NCBI GenBank assembly: GCA_020200615.1
Contig: JAIVIH010000046.1
Span: 1 to 5,093, forward strand
From: Actinomycetota bacterium
GTDB taxonomy: Bacteria; Actinomycetota; Acidimicrobiia; Acidimicrobiales; AC-14
Reading direction: 5' to 3'
DNA length: 5,093 nucleotides
Positions 1-5,093 of this stretch are shown here, piece after piece (position 1 is the stretch's first letter; every line of letters starts with the position of its first letter). Both the position numbers and the translations under genes were made by a program. The notes under the pieces are model-generated. The model worked only from the letters and a program-made list of their open reading frames with translations. It was not told where the DNA came from and searched no databases.

Positions 1-3000
1 GGCCAGGTCGGAGGCGTGGACGCCCCGCTCGTGGGGCGGCACAGGGGCCCCGATCTCCCGGCGTAGGTCGTCGGCCGCTCCCAGCAAACGGGCCCCCGCG
101 CCCGGGTCGCCGCCGGCCGCCGCCGTGGCCGCGACCCCTTCCAGCCACTCCGCCGTCCAGGCGTCTCGGCCCAGGAGGCCGGCTTCCTTGTGGGCGTTGG
201 CGTAGTGCTCGGCCGCCAGCGACAGGGACCCAGTGGCGCGTGCGAGTCGGCCCTGGTGCAGCAGGACGTGGGCGAGGGCCGGATGGTCGCGCCCCTCAGC
301 AGCCACGGCCTCGGCCTCGTCCAAGGCGGCCTGCGCCTGGCCGAGGTCACCGGCCAATAGGGCCAGGTCGGCCAGGTTGCAAAGTGCGCCGGGGAGGGCG
401 GCCCGGTCCCCCAGCTCCTGGCGCAGAGCGAGGCTCCGTTCGAGGTGAGCGCGGGCGGCTGTGAGATGGGCCTGCTCCATTGCGAGGTGCCCGAGGGTGG
501 CGAGGGAGTCGGCCTGGCCGGCGCGATCGCCCAGCTCCGTCCGGAGGTCGAGGCTCTGGCCGTGCCGCGTTCCGGCCGCGGCGTAGTCGCCCCGCTGAAA
601 GGCCAGGTCACCGAGGTGGCCGAGGAGGAGGGCGATCCCGTGCTTGTCGCCCAGCGCCCGGCGGACGGTCAAGGCGTCGTCGTAGTAGGCCTGGGCCGTG
701 GGGAAGTCGCCCCCGGCATGGGCCACCCACCCCAGATTGGCCAGTGCGGCTGCGACGAGGGAGGGCTCTCCCAGCTCGCGTCCTATCGCCAGGCTCTGCT
801 CGTAAAGACTCTTGGCCGCGGCGTGGTCATGCTCCAGGGCGGCCACGTTGCCCAATCCGTGCAGGGCCATGGCCGCGCCCAGGCGGTCCTCGAGGCGGCG
901 GCGGAGGGCCAGGCTCTCCTCGTAGCGCGAACGGGCGGCGGGGTAGTCCCCCTGGTGCTGGGCCAACACTCCGGCGGCGTTCTGGGCCCGGGCCCGGAGC
1001 AGAGAGGGAGCGCCGGCGGCCACGTCCAGCACATTCCGAAGCTGGCGCCGACCCTCCTCGAAGTGGCCGCGCATCTCCCAGAAGCGGCCGAGCGACGCCG
1101 CCAGGCGCAGGGCCTCCAGGCTGGTGCGATCGGCCGCTAGAGCGGAGCGGAAGTTGGGATGGTCGAGCTCGAGGCGATCGAGCCAGACCGCCTGGTCGGG
1201 CCCGTCCAGGCGGGCCTCTGCCTCCTGGGCCCACTCGGCGGCCCACGTCTGGAGCCGGCTCCGGGCCGTCCCGGCTTCTCCGGACAGTTCGAGCTTCTCG
1301 GTTGCGTAGGAGCGGATCGTCTCGAGGAGGCGGAAGCGGGCGGGAGCGCCCGGCGTGGCATGGGCCAGGACCAGCGACCGGCGGACGAGGGCGGTCAACA
1401 GGTCGATGACCTCGGGCCCGGCGATCCCGTCTCCGCTCCCGACCCGCTCGGCGGCGTCGAGGCTGAACGTCCCGGCGAAGACGGCGAGTCGTTGGAGGAG
1501 CCGCTGCTCGGATTCGGGCAGGGACTGGTACGTCCAGTCGATGGCGGCCCGAAGGGTCTGATGGCGGGAGGGCGCCGTTCGTTCCCCTCCGGTCAGGAGT
1601 CGGAAGCGGTCATCGAGGCGGCTGGCGATCTCGGGAAGGGACAGGACCGTCGTGCGGGCCGAGGCCAGCTCGACGGCCAGCGGGATCCCGTCGAGGCGGC
1701 GGCAGATGGCGGCCAGCGTCTCTTCGTCGGACGGTTCGGGCGACCAGGTGGGCTGGAGGCCCCGGGCCCGCTCCACGAACAGCCGGGACGCCTCCTCGAC
1801 GGTCAACGGGGGAACCCGCCAGACCGTCTCCCCGGGAACACCGAGCGCCTCGCGGCTCGTGGCCAGGACCGTGAGGCCGGGGCTGGCGGCCAGCAGGGCG
1901 GCGACCAGGTCGGCGGCGTCGGCCACGACGTGCTCGCAGTTGTCGAGGACGAGGAGGAGATTCCGGTGCGCCAACGACCTGCACAAGGTGTTGATAGGGG
2001 AGAGGCCGCCCTCCTCGGCCAGGCCCAGCGTTCGGAGCAGGTCGCCGGGAATGGCTTCCGGATCGTCGGTGTCGGCGGCCAGGGCCAGGAAGACCGCACC
2101 GTCGGGAAAGCCGGACGCGAGGCCCCTCGCCGCTTCCAGGGCGAGGCGAGTCTTCCCGATGCCCCCGGTGCCGGCCAGGGTCACCAACCGGTGCGTGCGG
2201 ACGAGTTCCGAAACCTCCGCCACTGCATCCTGGCGTCCGACGAAGCTGGAGAGGGTGGCCGGCACCCCGCTTCCGGCGGCGACCAGGATCTCCCGCTGAC
2301 CCGGGGCCGCGATGGCGGACGGGCCGGGCGATTCATCGGCCAGGAGCGCCAGATAGGCCGACTCGGTGGCGGGGGAGGGCGAGATGCCCAGCGCCTCGGC
2401 CAGCAGCTGCCGGCAGCGCTCGTAGGCACGCAGGGCGGCGCTGCGGTTTCCCTCCGCCGCCCGGCCGGCCATGACCCGGACGTAGGCCGTCTCCCGCAGG
2501 GGGTCGAGACCCACGGCCTCTTCCGCAGCCGCCACTGCGTCGGACGCCGCGCCATCGGCGAGGCAGGCATCGGACAGTGCTTCGAGGGCGGCCAGCCTGA
2601 GATCGCGGAGCTCCGCTTGCCGGCGCTCGACCCAGGTTCCGGACCCGCCGGGAAGGAAGTCCCGCCCGGCGATGGCGGAAGCGCCCTTGGCGCAACGCCG
2701 GGCCTCCTTGGCGTCTCCGGCGAGCAGGGCGGCCTGGGCCGACTGCAACGCCCCTTCGGCCTGCTCGATGTCGACGACCGTGCCCGCCGGCAGCCGGATC
2801 TGGTAGCACCCGAAGGCCGAGCTCAGAGCCTCCCCTCCGTCGAGGCCGGCGGCGCCGACCCAGGTGCGGAGGCGGGACACGACGACCCGCACGGACGTTT
2901 CCCAGGATCGGGGGAGGGCTTCCCCCCAGAGGGCGTCGGCCAGCTCGTCCCTGGGCACGGGTCGCGCCCGTTCGGAGACCAGGTAGGCGAAGGCGACTCT

Positions 3001-3087
3001 CCCCAGACGCCCCAGGTTTCCGGCCTCGACCCTGGTTTCCCCGAGCTCCAGGCCCACCTCGCCCGCCAGCGTGACGCGGAGGCCCAT
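1..3087 (-). CDS. SARP/AfsR-type transcriptional regulator with NB-ARC ATPase and TPR repeats (C-terminus cut by window edge)
   Basis: The minus strand is open for 1029 codons from ATG 3087 to the window edge with no stop. Domains seen: OmpR-type winged helix (about 1-100, recognition-helix region around SWETSVRVVVSRLR at 61-74); bacterial transcriptional activator domain (about 107-250, ending in ALGISPSPATE); NB-ARC/STAND ATPase (about 280-500) with P-loop GTGGIGKT (306-313), Walker B LLLVLDN (377-383), sensor-like LATSREALGVPGE (408-420) and GIPLAVELA (467-475); a linking winged-helix/helical region (500-690); TPRs (about 690-990). In this family the N-terminus binds direct repeats near promoters and nucleotide-dependent assembly gates activation, often of secondary metabolism or development. 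The end matches where relatives run about 60 more residues, so little is missing. In-frame stop TGA 3111-3109 limits the start to CTG 3096, GTG 3093, GTG 3090 or ATG 3087; none has a good Shine-Dalgarno (GAGG at 3110-3107 lies 10 nt before CTG 3096). The regulon is unknown. The family call is firm, the exact start is not. Confidence 0.95.
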   Translation of the reverse strand, partial: MGLRVTLAGEVGLELGETRVEAGNLGRLGRVAFAYLVSERARPVPRDELADALWGEALPRSWETSVRVVVSRLRTWVGAAGLDGGEALSSAFGCYQIRLPAGTVVDIEQAEGALQSAQAALLAGDAKEARRCAKGASAIAGRDFLPGGSGTWVERRQAELRDLRLAALEALSDACLADGAASDAVAAAEEAVGLDPLRETAYVRVMAGRAAEGNRSAALRAYERCRQLLAEALGISPSPATESAYLALLADESPGPSAIAAPGQREILVAAGSGVPATLSSFVGRQDAVAEVSELVRTHRLVTLAGTGGIGKTRLALEAARGLASGFPDGAVFLALAADTDDPEAIPGDLLRTLGLAEEGGLSPINTLCRSLAHRNLLLVLDNCEHVVADAADLVAALLAASPGLTVLATSREALGVPGETVWRVPPLTVEEASRLFVERARGLQPTWSPEPSDEETLAAICRRLDGIPLAVELASARTTVLSLPEIASRLDDRFRLLTGGERTAPSRHQTLRAAIDWTYQSLPESEQRLLQRLAVFAGTFSLDAAERVGSGDGIAGPEVIDLLTALVRRSLVLAHATPGAPARFRLLETIRSYATEKLELSGEAGTARSRLQTWAAEWAQEAEARLDGPDQAVWLDRLELDHPNFRSALAADRTSLEALRLAASLGRFWEMRGHFEEGRRQLRNVLDVAAGAPSLLRARAQNAAGVLAQHQGDYPAARSRYEESLALRRRLEDRLGAAMALHGLGNVAALEHDHAAAKSLYEQSLAIGRELGEPSLVAAALANLGWVAHAGGDFPTAQAYYDDALTVRRALGDKHGIALLLGHLGDLAFQRGDYAAAGTRHGQSLDLRTELGDRAGQADSLATLGHLAMEQAHLTAARAHLERSLALRQELGDRAALPGALCNLADLALLAGDLGQAQAALDEAEAVAAEGRDHPALAHVLLHQGRLARATGSLSLAAEHYANAHKEAGLLGRDAWTAEWLEGVAATAAAGGDPGAGARLLGAADDLRREIGAPVPPHERGVHASDLA
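109..948 (-). repeat. Seven tandem TPR units of exactly 40 codons within the regulator
   Basis: Residues 714-993 divide into seven consecutive units of exactly 40 residues (120 bp each), starting at 714, 754, 794, 834, 874, 914 and 954. Each begins D/H/S followed by an A-rich helix (e.g. DYPAARSRYEESLALR, DHAAAKSLYEQSLAIG, DFPTAQAYYDDALTVR), then a turn around LGDR/LGEP and a second helix with a small-residue LG/LA core. The first five units are clearly related; the last two are more diverged. Such arrays form a superhelical scaffold that binds partner proteins or ligands and holds STAND ATPases inactive until a signal arrives. The exact register with no insertions suggests growth by duplication of a 120-bp unit. 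Confidence 0.85.
2149..2172 (-). other. NB-ARC P-loop (Walker A) codons
   Basis: These bases encode GTGGIGKT at residues 306-313 of the regulator, an intact Walker A motif with the invariant Lys312 and Thr313. With the Walker B aspartate D382 (LLLVLDN) downstream, the nucleotide-binding site appears functional rather than decayed. Confidence 0.93.
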
Positions 3088-3147
3088 CACCACCAGGCTA
3101 CTTGCGCCTCATCGGCCAGGCCGGCGGGATACTGCAGGATCAGCGCT

Positions 3148-3173
3148 GGCACCCGTCGCTCAGCGACGGTGCC
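3148..3173 (-). terminator. Hairpin after the caspase-like gene, probable terminator
   Basis: Read on the minus strand, GGCACC-GTCGC pairs with GCGAC-GGGTGCC across a TGA loop, giving an 11-bp GC-rich stem with a single bulged base. It starts 6 nt after the protease stop codon (3182-3180). No U-run follows, which is common for actinobacterial intrinsic terminators. It lies 55-60 bases before the regulator start, so it probably separates the two transcription units, although it could also act as an attenuator in the regulator leader. Confidence 0.6.
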
Positions 3174-3179
3174 CCCGGT

Positions 3180-4094
3180 TCAGGGCGTCTGGGGGACGGG
3201 CAGGATCCACTCGGGCAGGAGACCAGGCGGAATCAGCCAAGGCGGGATGAGGCCGGGAGGAAGCAGGCTCTTCTGCTGCTTGGGCGTCTGCTGTGTGGGC
3301 GTAGGCGGCTTCAGGAACCACTGGGTGTTGTCGCCTCCGGCCATTACCGGGTGCTGGGGACCGTACTCGCCGTTGACGCTGAGCTGGGGCGCAGCCGCCG
3401 CCGCCACAGCGAAGGCCTCCTGGATGGACACGGCGCCGTTGCGGTCGGCATCGCCGTGCTTGTTCAGGAAGGCCCCGGCGAGCAGTCCGGTGTAGATGGA
3501 CCGCTGGGTGTCGCCCCGCTCGTAGCCCTTCTCGTCCTCCTCGGAGGCGGCGGTGAACAGGCGGTTGGGGCTGCTGACGCCGTCGTCGAAACCGGCCGCC
3601 TCGCAGTTCGAGACGTTTATCCAGGCGTGCCCCTCGATGGCCCGCATGCGGTCCCCGAACTCGCCGTCGGAGATGAACTCGTTGTCCACCGACCACAGGT
3701 ACTCGTCCCACTGTTCCTCGTCGCCGTCGTCGTAATCGCTCTCGATCTGCTTGGTGTGGCCGGAATAGTGGACGACGGAGAACGACGTGGGGGAACTCTT
3801 GTCGGCCAGCCAGTCCATCCCTTCGCGGATGGCTCCGGCGGTGGCGTCACCGTCGATCAGGACCCGCATGTGGTCTTGGGGCCATCCGGCGCCAACCAGA
3901 ACGTCCCGCATGTCGCGGGCGTCGTTGGCGCTGCCGGGTGTGGTGACCGTAGGCGGCTGGTAGTCGCTCACGCCGATGAGCAGAGCCCACCGCTCGGCGG
4001 TGGGTGCCGGAGCCGCGCCGGCCACGGCTGTGAGAAGCAGCGATGCGGCCGATGTGCACATTGCCGCGGCCACGATCTTGATCGAACGCCTCAT
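3180..4094 (-). CDS. Secreted caspase-like (C14-fold) cysteine protease with proline-rich tail
   Basis: This 304-residue protein starts at ATG 4094, chosen because GGGAGGA lies 8 nt upstream and a classic signal peptide follows at once (MRRSIK, hydrophobic core 7-26, likely cleavage near AGA-AP at 25-31). An in-frame start at 4187 would run through the upstream hairpin and is unlikely. Caspase-fold elements: strand WALLIGVSDY (36-45), NDARDM helix (57-62), strand and catalytic histidine SVVHYSGH (His113), strand and catalytic cysteine NVSNCEAAG (Cys164), RLFTAAS strand (178-184), SIYTGLL helix (199-205). Residues 215-226 fit a 12-residue EF-hand loop. A Q/P/T linker (262-276) leads to five hydrophobic-proline pentapeptides (277-301). 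Related proteases cleave proteins, often after basic residues and with calcium; substrate and specificity here are inferred at most. Cys164 is the only cysteine after the signal peptide. It probably acts outside the membrane and sits alone between two hairpins. The fold call is firm; activity is untested. Confidence 0.92.
   Translation of the reverse strand: MRRSIKIVAAAMCTSAASLLLTAVAGAAPAPTAERWALLIGVSDYQPPTVTTPGSANDARDMRDVLVGAGWPQDHMRVLIDGDATAGAIREGMDWLADKSSPTSFSVVHYSGHTKQIESDYDDGDEEQWDEYLWSVDNEFISDGEFGDRMRAIEGHAWINVSNCEAAGFDDGVSSPNRLFTAASEEDEKGYERGDTQRSIYTGLLAGAFLNKHGDADRNGAVSIQEAFAVAAAAAPQLSVNGEYGPQHPVMAGGDNTQWFLKPPTPTQQTPKQQKSLLPPGLIPPWLIPPGLLPEWILPVPQTP
3192..3266 (-). repeat. Five tandem pentapeptide codon blocks in the protease tail
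   Basis: Residues 277-301 read LLPPG, LIPPW, LIPPG, LLPEW, ILPVP: two hydrophobic residues, proline, a variable residue (Pro, Glu or Val), then Gly or Trp (Pro in the last). Gly and Trp alternate, giving a period of ten residues over the first four blocks. Synonymous codons differ between blocks (for example CTG-CTT, CTC-ATC, CTG-ATT), so this is not a recent DNA slippage product. The segment is followed only by QTP and the stop. It has neither a sorting motif nor a basic stop-transfer tail, so its role (surface or lipid contact, self-association, secretion) is unknown. Confidence 0.85.
3417..3452 (-). other. EF-hand-like calcium loop in the caspase-like protein
   Basis: Residues 215-226 read DADRNGAVSIQE. 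Asp at positions 1 and 3, Asn at 5, Gly at 6, Ser at 9, a hydrophobic residue at 8 and Glu at 12 match the canonical EF-hand loop. It follows the small-subunit helix of the protease domain. Single loops of this type occur in dockerins and in bacterial calcium-binding exported proteins; calcium control of this protease is an inference. Confidence 0.7.
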
Positions 4095-4102
4095 TGCGTC
4101 GG

Positions 4103-4109
4103 TCCTCCC
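4103..4109 (-). promoter_or_regulatory. Ribosome binding site that fixes the protease start
   Basis: GGGAGGA on the minus strand, 8 nt before ATG 4094, is a strong Shine-Dalgarno match. It decides in favour of the 304-residue product over an in-frame start at 4187. Confidence 0.85.
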
Positions 4110-4161
4110 GTCGATGCCTGAGCACAGAGGACCTACCCACGGCAATGGGGCCTGTAACGCG

Positions 4162-4195
4162 AGGAAGGGATGGGGCCGAAGCCCCATCCCTTCCT
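4162..4195 (-). terminator. Perfect 15-bp hairpin with UUCG loop, terminator of the surface-protein gene
   Basis: Bases 4162-4176 are the exact reverse complement of 4181-4195. Read on the minus strand the loop is TTCG closed by C-G, the exceptionally stable cUUCGg tetraloop, whereas the plus-strand loop is CGAA; this favours function in minus-strand RNA. It begins 25 nt after the TAG stop of the surface-protein gene (4223-4221). No run of U follows, as often seen in high-GC actinobacteria. It isolates the protease gene from upstream transcription. Confidence 0.85.
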
Positions 4196-4220
4196 ATAGA
4201 ACCGCTATTTGCTGCTGGAG

Positions 4221-5093
4221 CTAGCCGATCGAGCTGGCCTCAGGGCGCTTGCGAACGATCCGGCGGAGCACCAGGGCCGAGCCCAGGAGCACCAGGGCCA
4301 TGGGAACGAAAGGCAGGTCGCCACCGGTCACGGCCAGCCGGGCGGTCGGGGCCACGGGGCCGGGACCGGTCGGGGGGATCGTGGCGGGGGGAGCGACGCT
4401 GCAGCCCGGGGGCACGTAGGCCTCGGCGTGCGAAACGGCGATGACCTGGTTGAGGATCGGCACCCTGATGACCAGGGCGTCGATGGCGATGCCGTTGTTC
4501 AGCGGGGTGACCACACCGGTCTCGATGCTGATGATCGCGCTCAGCGCGGCGTCCGGGCCCAGCAGAGGCAGAAGGAGCTCCAGGAGCGGCGTCACCAGCG
4601 GGTCGAGGATGCCGCCCACCAGGCCGCCGAGGCCGAGGACCTGGTAGCCCGTCTCGTAGACCGGCTGGTTGTTGACGCACTTGGCCACTGCCTCAGCGGT
4701 GACGGCATCGGCGCCGAGCAACCCTCCGGCCAGGTCGGAAATCTGAGCCAGGAGGCCCCGGATGGCAACGGTATTGGGGTCACCGCCCGGGTCGTTGAAC
4801 ACCAGTGCGGCACCCGTGGTCTTGGCCAGGCCCTGGGCGTTCACACCGGTGAGCGTGGTCGGGTCGCTGACGTTGGGGATGGCCTCGACACTCCCGAGAA
4901 TCGAAGGGATGTCGTCAGCCTGATGGGCATGGGCGTCGGCCCCGGCTACTCCCGCCAAGGCCAGGCCTCCCAGCGGAACGGTGAGCAGGGTCTCAGGGAT
5001 GACCGTGTCGGCCGGGCTCGGAGGCTGGACCACGGGGCCCGCCTCGATCAGTGGTCCGAGCGGGATCAAACCCGTGGCCAGGGCGGCGTACGC
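4221..5093 (-). CDS. Wall-anchored surface protein resembling choice-of-anchor P family, LAxTG sorting signal (5' end missing)
   Basis: The reading frame is open to the window edge, giving 290 residues and a TAG stop at 4223-4221. A TTG at 5069 could act as a start, but the frame continues upstream (AYAALATGLIPLGP), and this looks like the mature N-terminus that follows a signal peptide in choice-of-anchor P proteins, so the true start is probably beyond 5093. Supporting family-like traits, from memory of the family pattern, are a small-residue-rich Ala/Gly/Val/Leu body, AEAVAKCVNNQP (Cys139) and SHAEAYVPPGC (Cys231), two cysteines that could form an extracytoplasmic disulfide. A long hydrophobic, Gly/Leu/Pro-rich stretch lies at about 153-190. 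A proline-rich spacer (234-250) leads to LAVTG (253-257), a hydrophobic span (about 260-275) and a basic RRIVRKR tail. LAxTG is the motif of class E sortases in high-GC actinobacteria. Molecular function unknown; export and anchoring are well supported. Confidence 0.88.
   Translation of the reverse strand, partial: AYAALATGLIPLGPLIEAGPVVQPPSPADTVIPETLLTVPLGGLALAGVAGADAHAHQADDIPSILGSVEAIPNVSDPTTLTGVNAQGLAKTTGAALVFNDPGGDPNTVAIRGLLAQISDLAGGLLGADAVTAEAVAKCVNNQPVYETGYQVLGLGGLVGGILDPLVTPLLELLLPLLGPDAALSAIISIETGVVTPLNNGIAIDALVIRVPILNQVIAVSHAEAYVPPGCSVAPPATIPPTGPGPVAPTARLAVTGGDLPFVPMALVLLGSALVLRRIVRKRPEASSIG
4224..4337 (-). other. LAVTG cell-wall sorting signal
   Basis: The last 38 residues begin with LAVTGG, continue with a hydrophobic span containing FVPMALVLLGSALVL, and end with the positively charged RRIVRKRPEASSIG. 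This is the complete tripartite signal cut between Thr and Gly by a class E sortase, which joins the protein to peptidoglycan. No sortase gene is present in the window, so the enzyme must be encoded elsewhere. Confidence 0.85.

Noticed and set aside
445..1140. A 231-codon open frame on the plus strand with periodic composition.
   Set aside because: Its periodicity is the antisense image of the TPR repeats on the minus strand.
1159..3495. A 778-codon open frame on the plus strand.
   Set aside because: It lies antisense to the regulator and protease, has low-complexity Gly/Arg/Pro-rich translation with no recognisable domain, and is explained by the GC-rich third positions of the minus-strand genes.
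4053..4067. Possible lipoprotein lipobox (AAMC, Cys13) in the protease signal peptide.
   Set aside because: Met before the cysteine and the position in mid-hydrophobic core do not fit the lipobox; a signal peptidase I site after about residue 27 fits better.
3102..4121. A 339-codon open frame on the plus strand over the protease gene.
   Set aside because: The opposite strand encodes a signal peptide, caspase motifs and a good ribosome binding site; the plus-strand product shows no family features.
4130..4157. Promoter-like TTACAG and TAGGTC with a 16-base gap on the minus strand upstream of the protease.
   Set aside because: The placement is right, but the -10 match is poor and such matches are frequent by chance; too weak to annotate.
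4095..4187. A longer N-terminus of the protease starting at 4187.
   Set aside because: It would translate through the terminator hairpin and place the signal peptide 31 residues inside; ATG 4094 has the ribosome binding site.
1..5093. CRISPR array, tRNA/rRNA, insertion sequence or attachment site.
   Set aside because: Both strands were read; no regular spaced DNA repeats other than the coding ones, no transposase-like protein and no terminal inverted repeats were seen.

Overview
The window is GC-rich and densely coding, with three genes all read from the minus strand. An AfsR/SARP-type regulator with an NB-ARC ATPase, a LAxTG wall-sorting signal with a basic tail, strong GC bias at third codon positions and U-poor hairpin terminators all point to a high-GC Gram-positive actinobacterium. 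The genus cannot be named from the sequence; an actinomycete or a deep-branching, possibly uncultured actinobacterial lineage are both possible.

Layout in the direction of transcription (right to left): (1) 5093-4221, the 3' part of a secreted surface protein resembling the 'choice-of-anchor P' family, ending in a LAVTG sorting signal, a membrane segment and a basic tail; its 5' end, presumably the signal peptide, lies outside the window. (2) 4195-4162, a perfect 15-bp hairpin with a UUCG tetraloop, a likely terminator for that gene. (3) 4094-3180, a complete exported caspase-like (C14-fold) protease with a His/Cys dyad, one EF-hand-like loop and an unusual proline-rich tail of five pentapeptides. 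(4) 3173-3148, a second hairpin directly after the protease stop. (5) 3087 (or 3093) to 1, a large SARP-type transcriptional regulator with winged helix, BTAD, NB-ARC ATPase and TPR domains; 1029 codons are visible without a stop and its C-terminus is cut by the window edge.

The two hairpins suggest three separate transcription units rather than one operon. The first two products are exported and probably act at or outside the cell surface; the third is a cytoplasmic signal-integrating regulator. Nothing in the sequence proves that the regulator controls the two neighbours. The most unusual element is the protease: an exported caspase-like enzyme with a single cysteine in its mature part, non-canonical residues around the dyad, two acidic candidate calcium sites and a hydrophobic/proline pentapeptide tail. 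There is no gene-free stretch over 300 bases, and I see no tRNA, rRNA, CRISPR array or insertion sequence.
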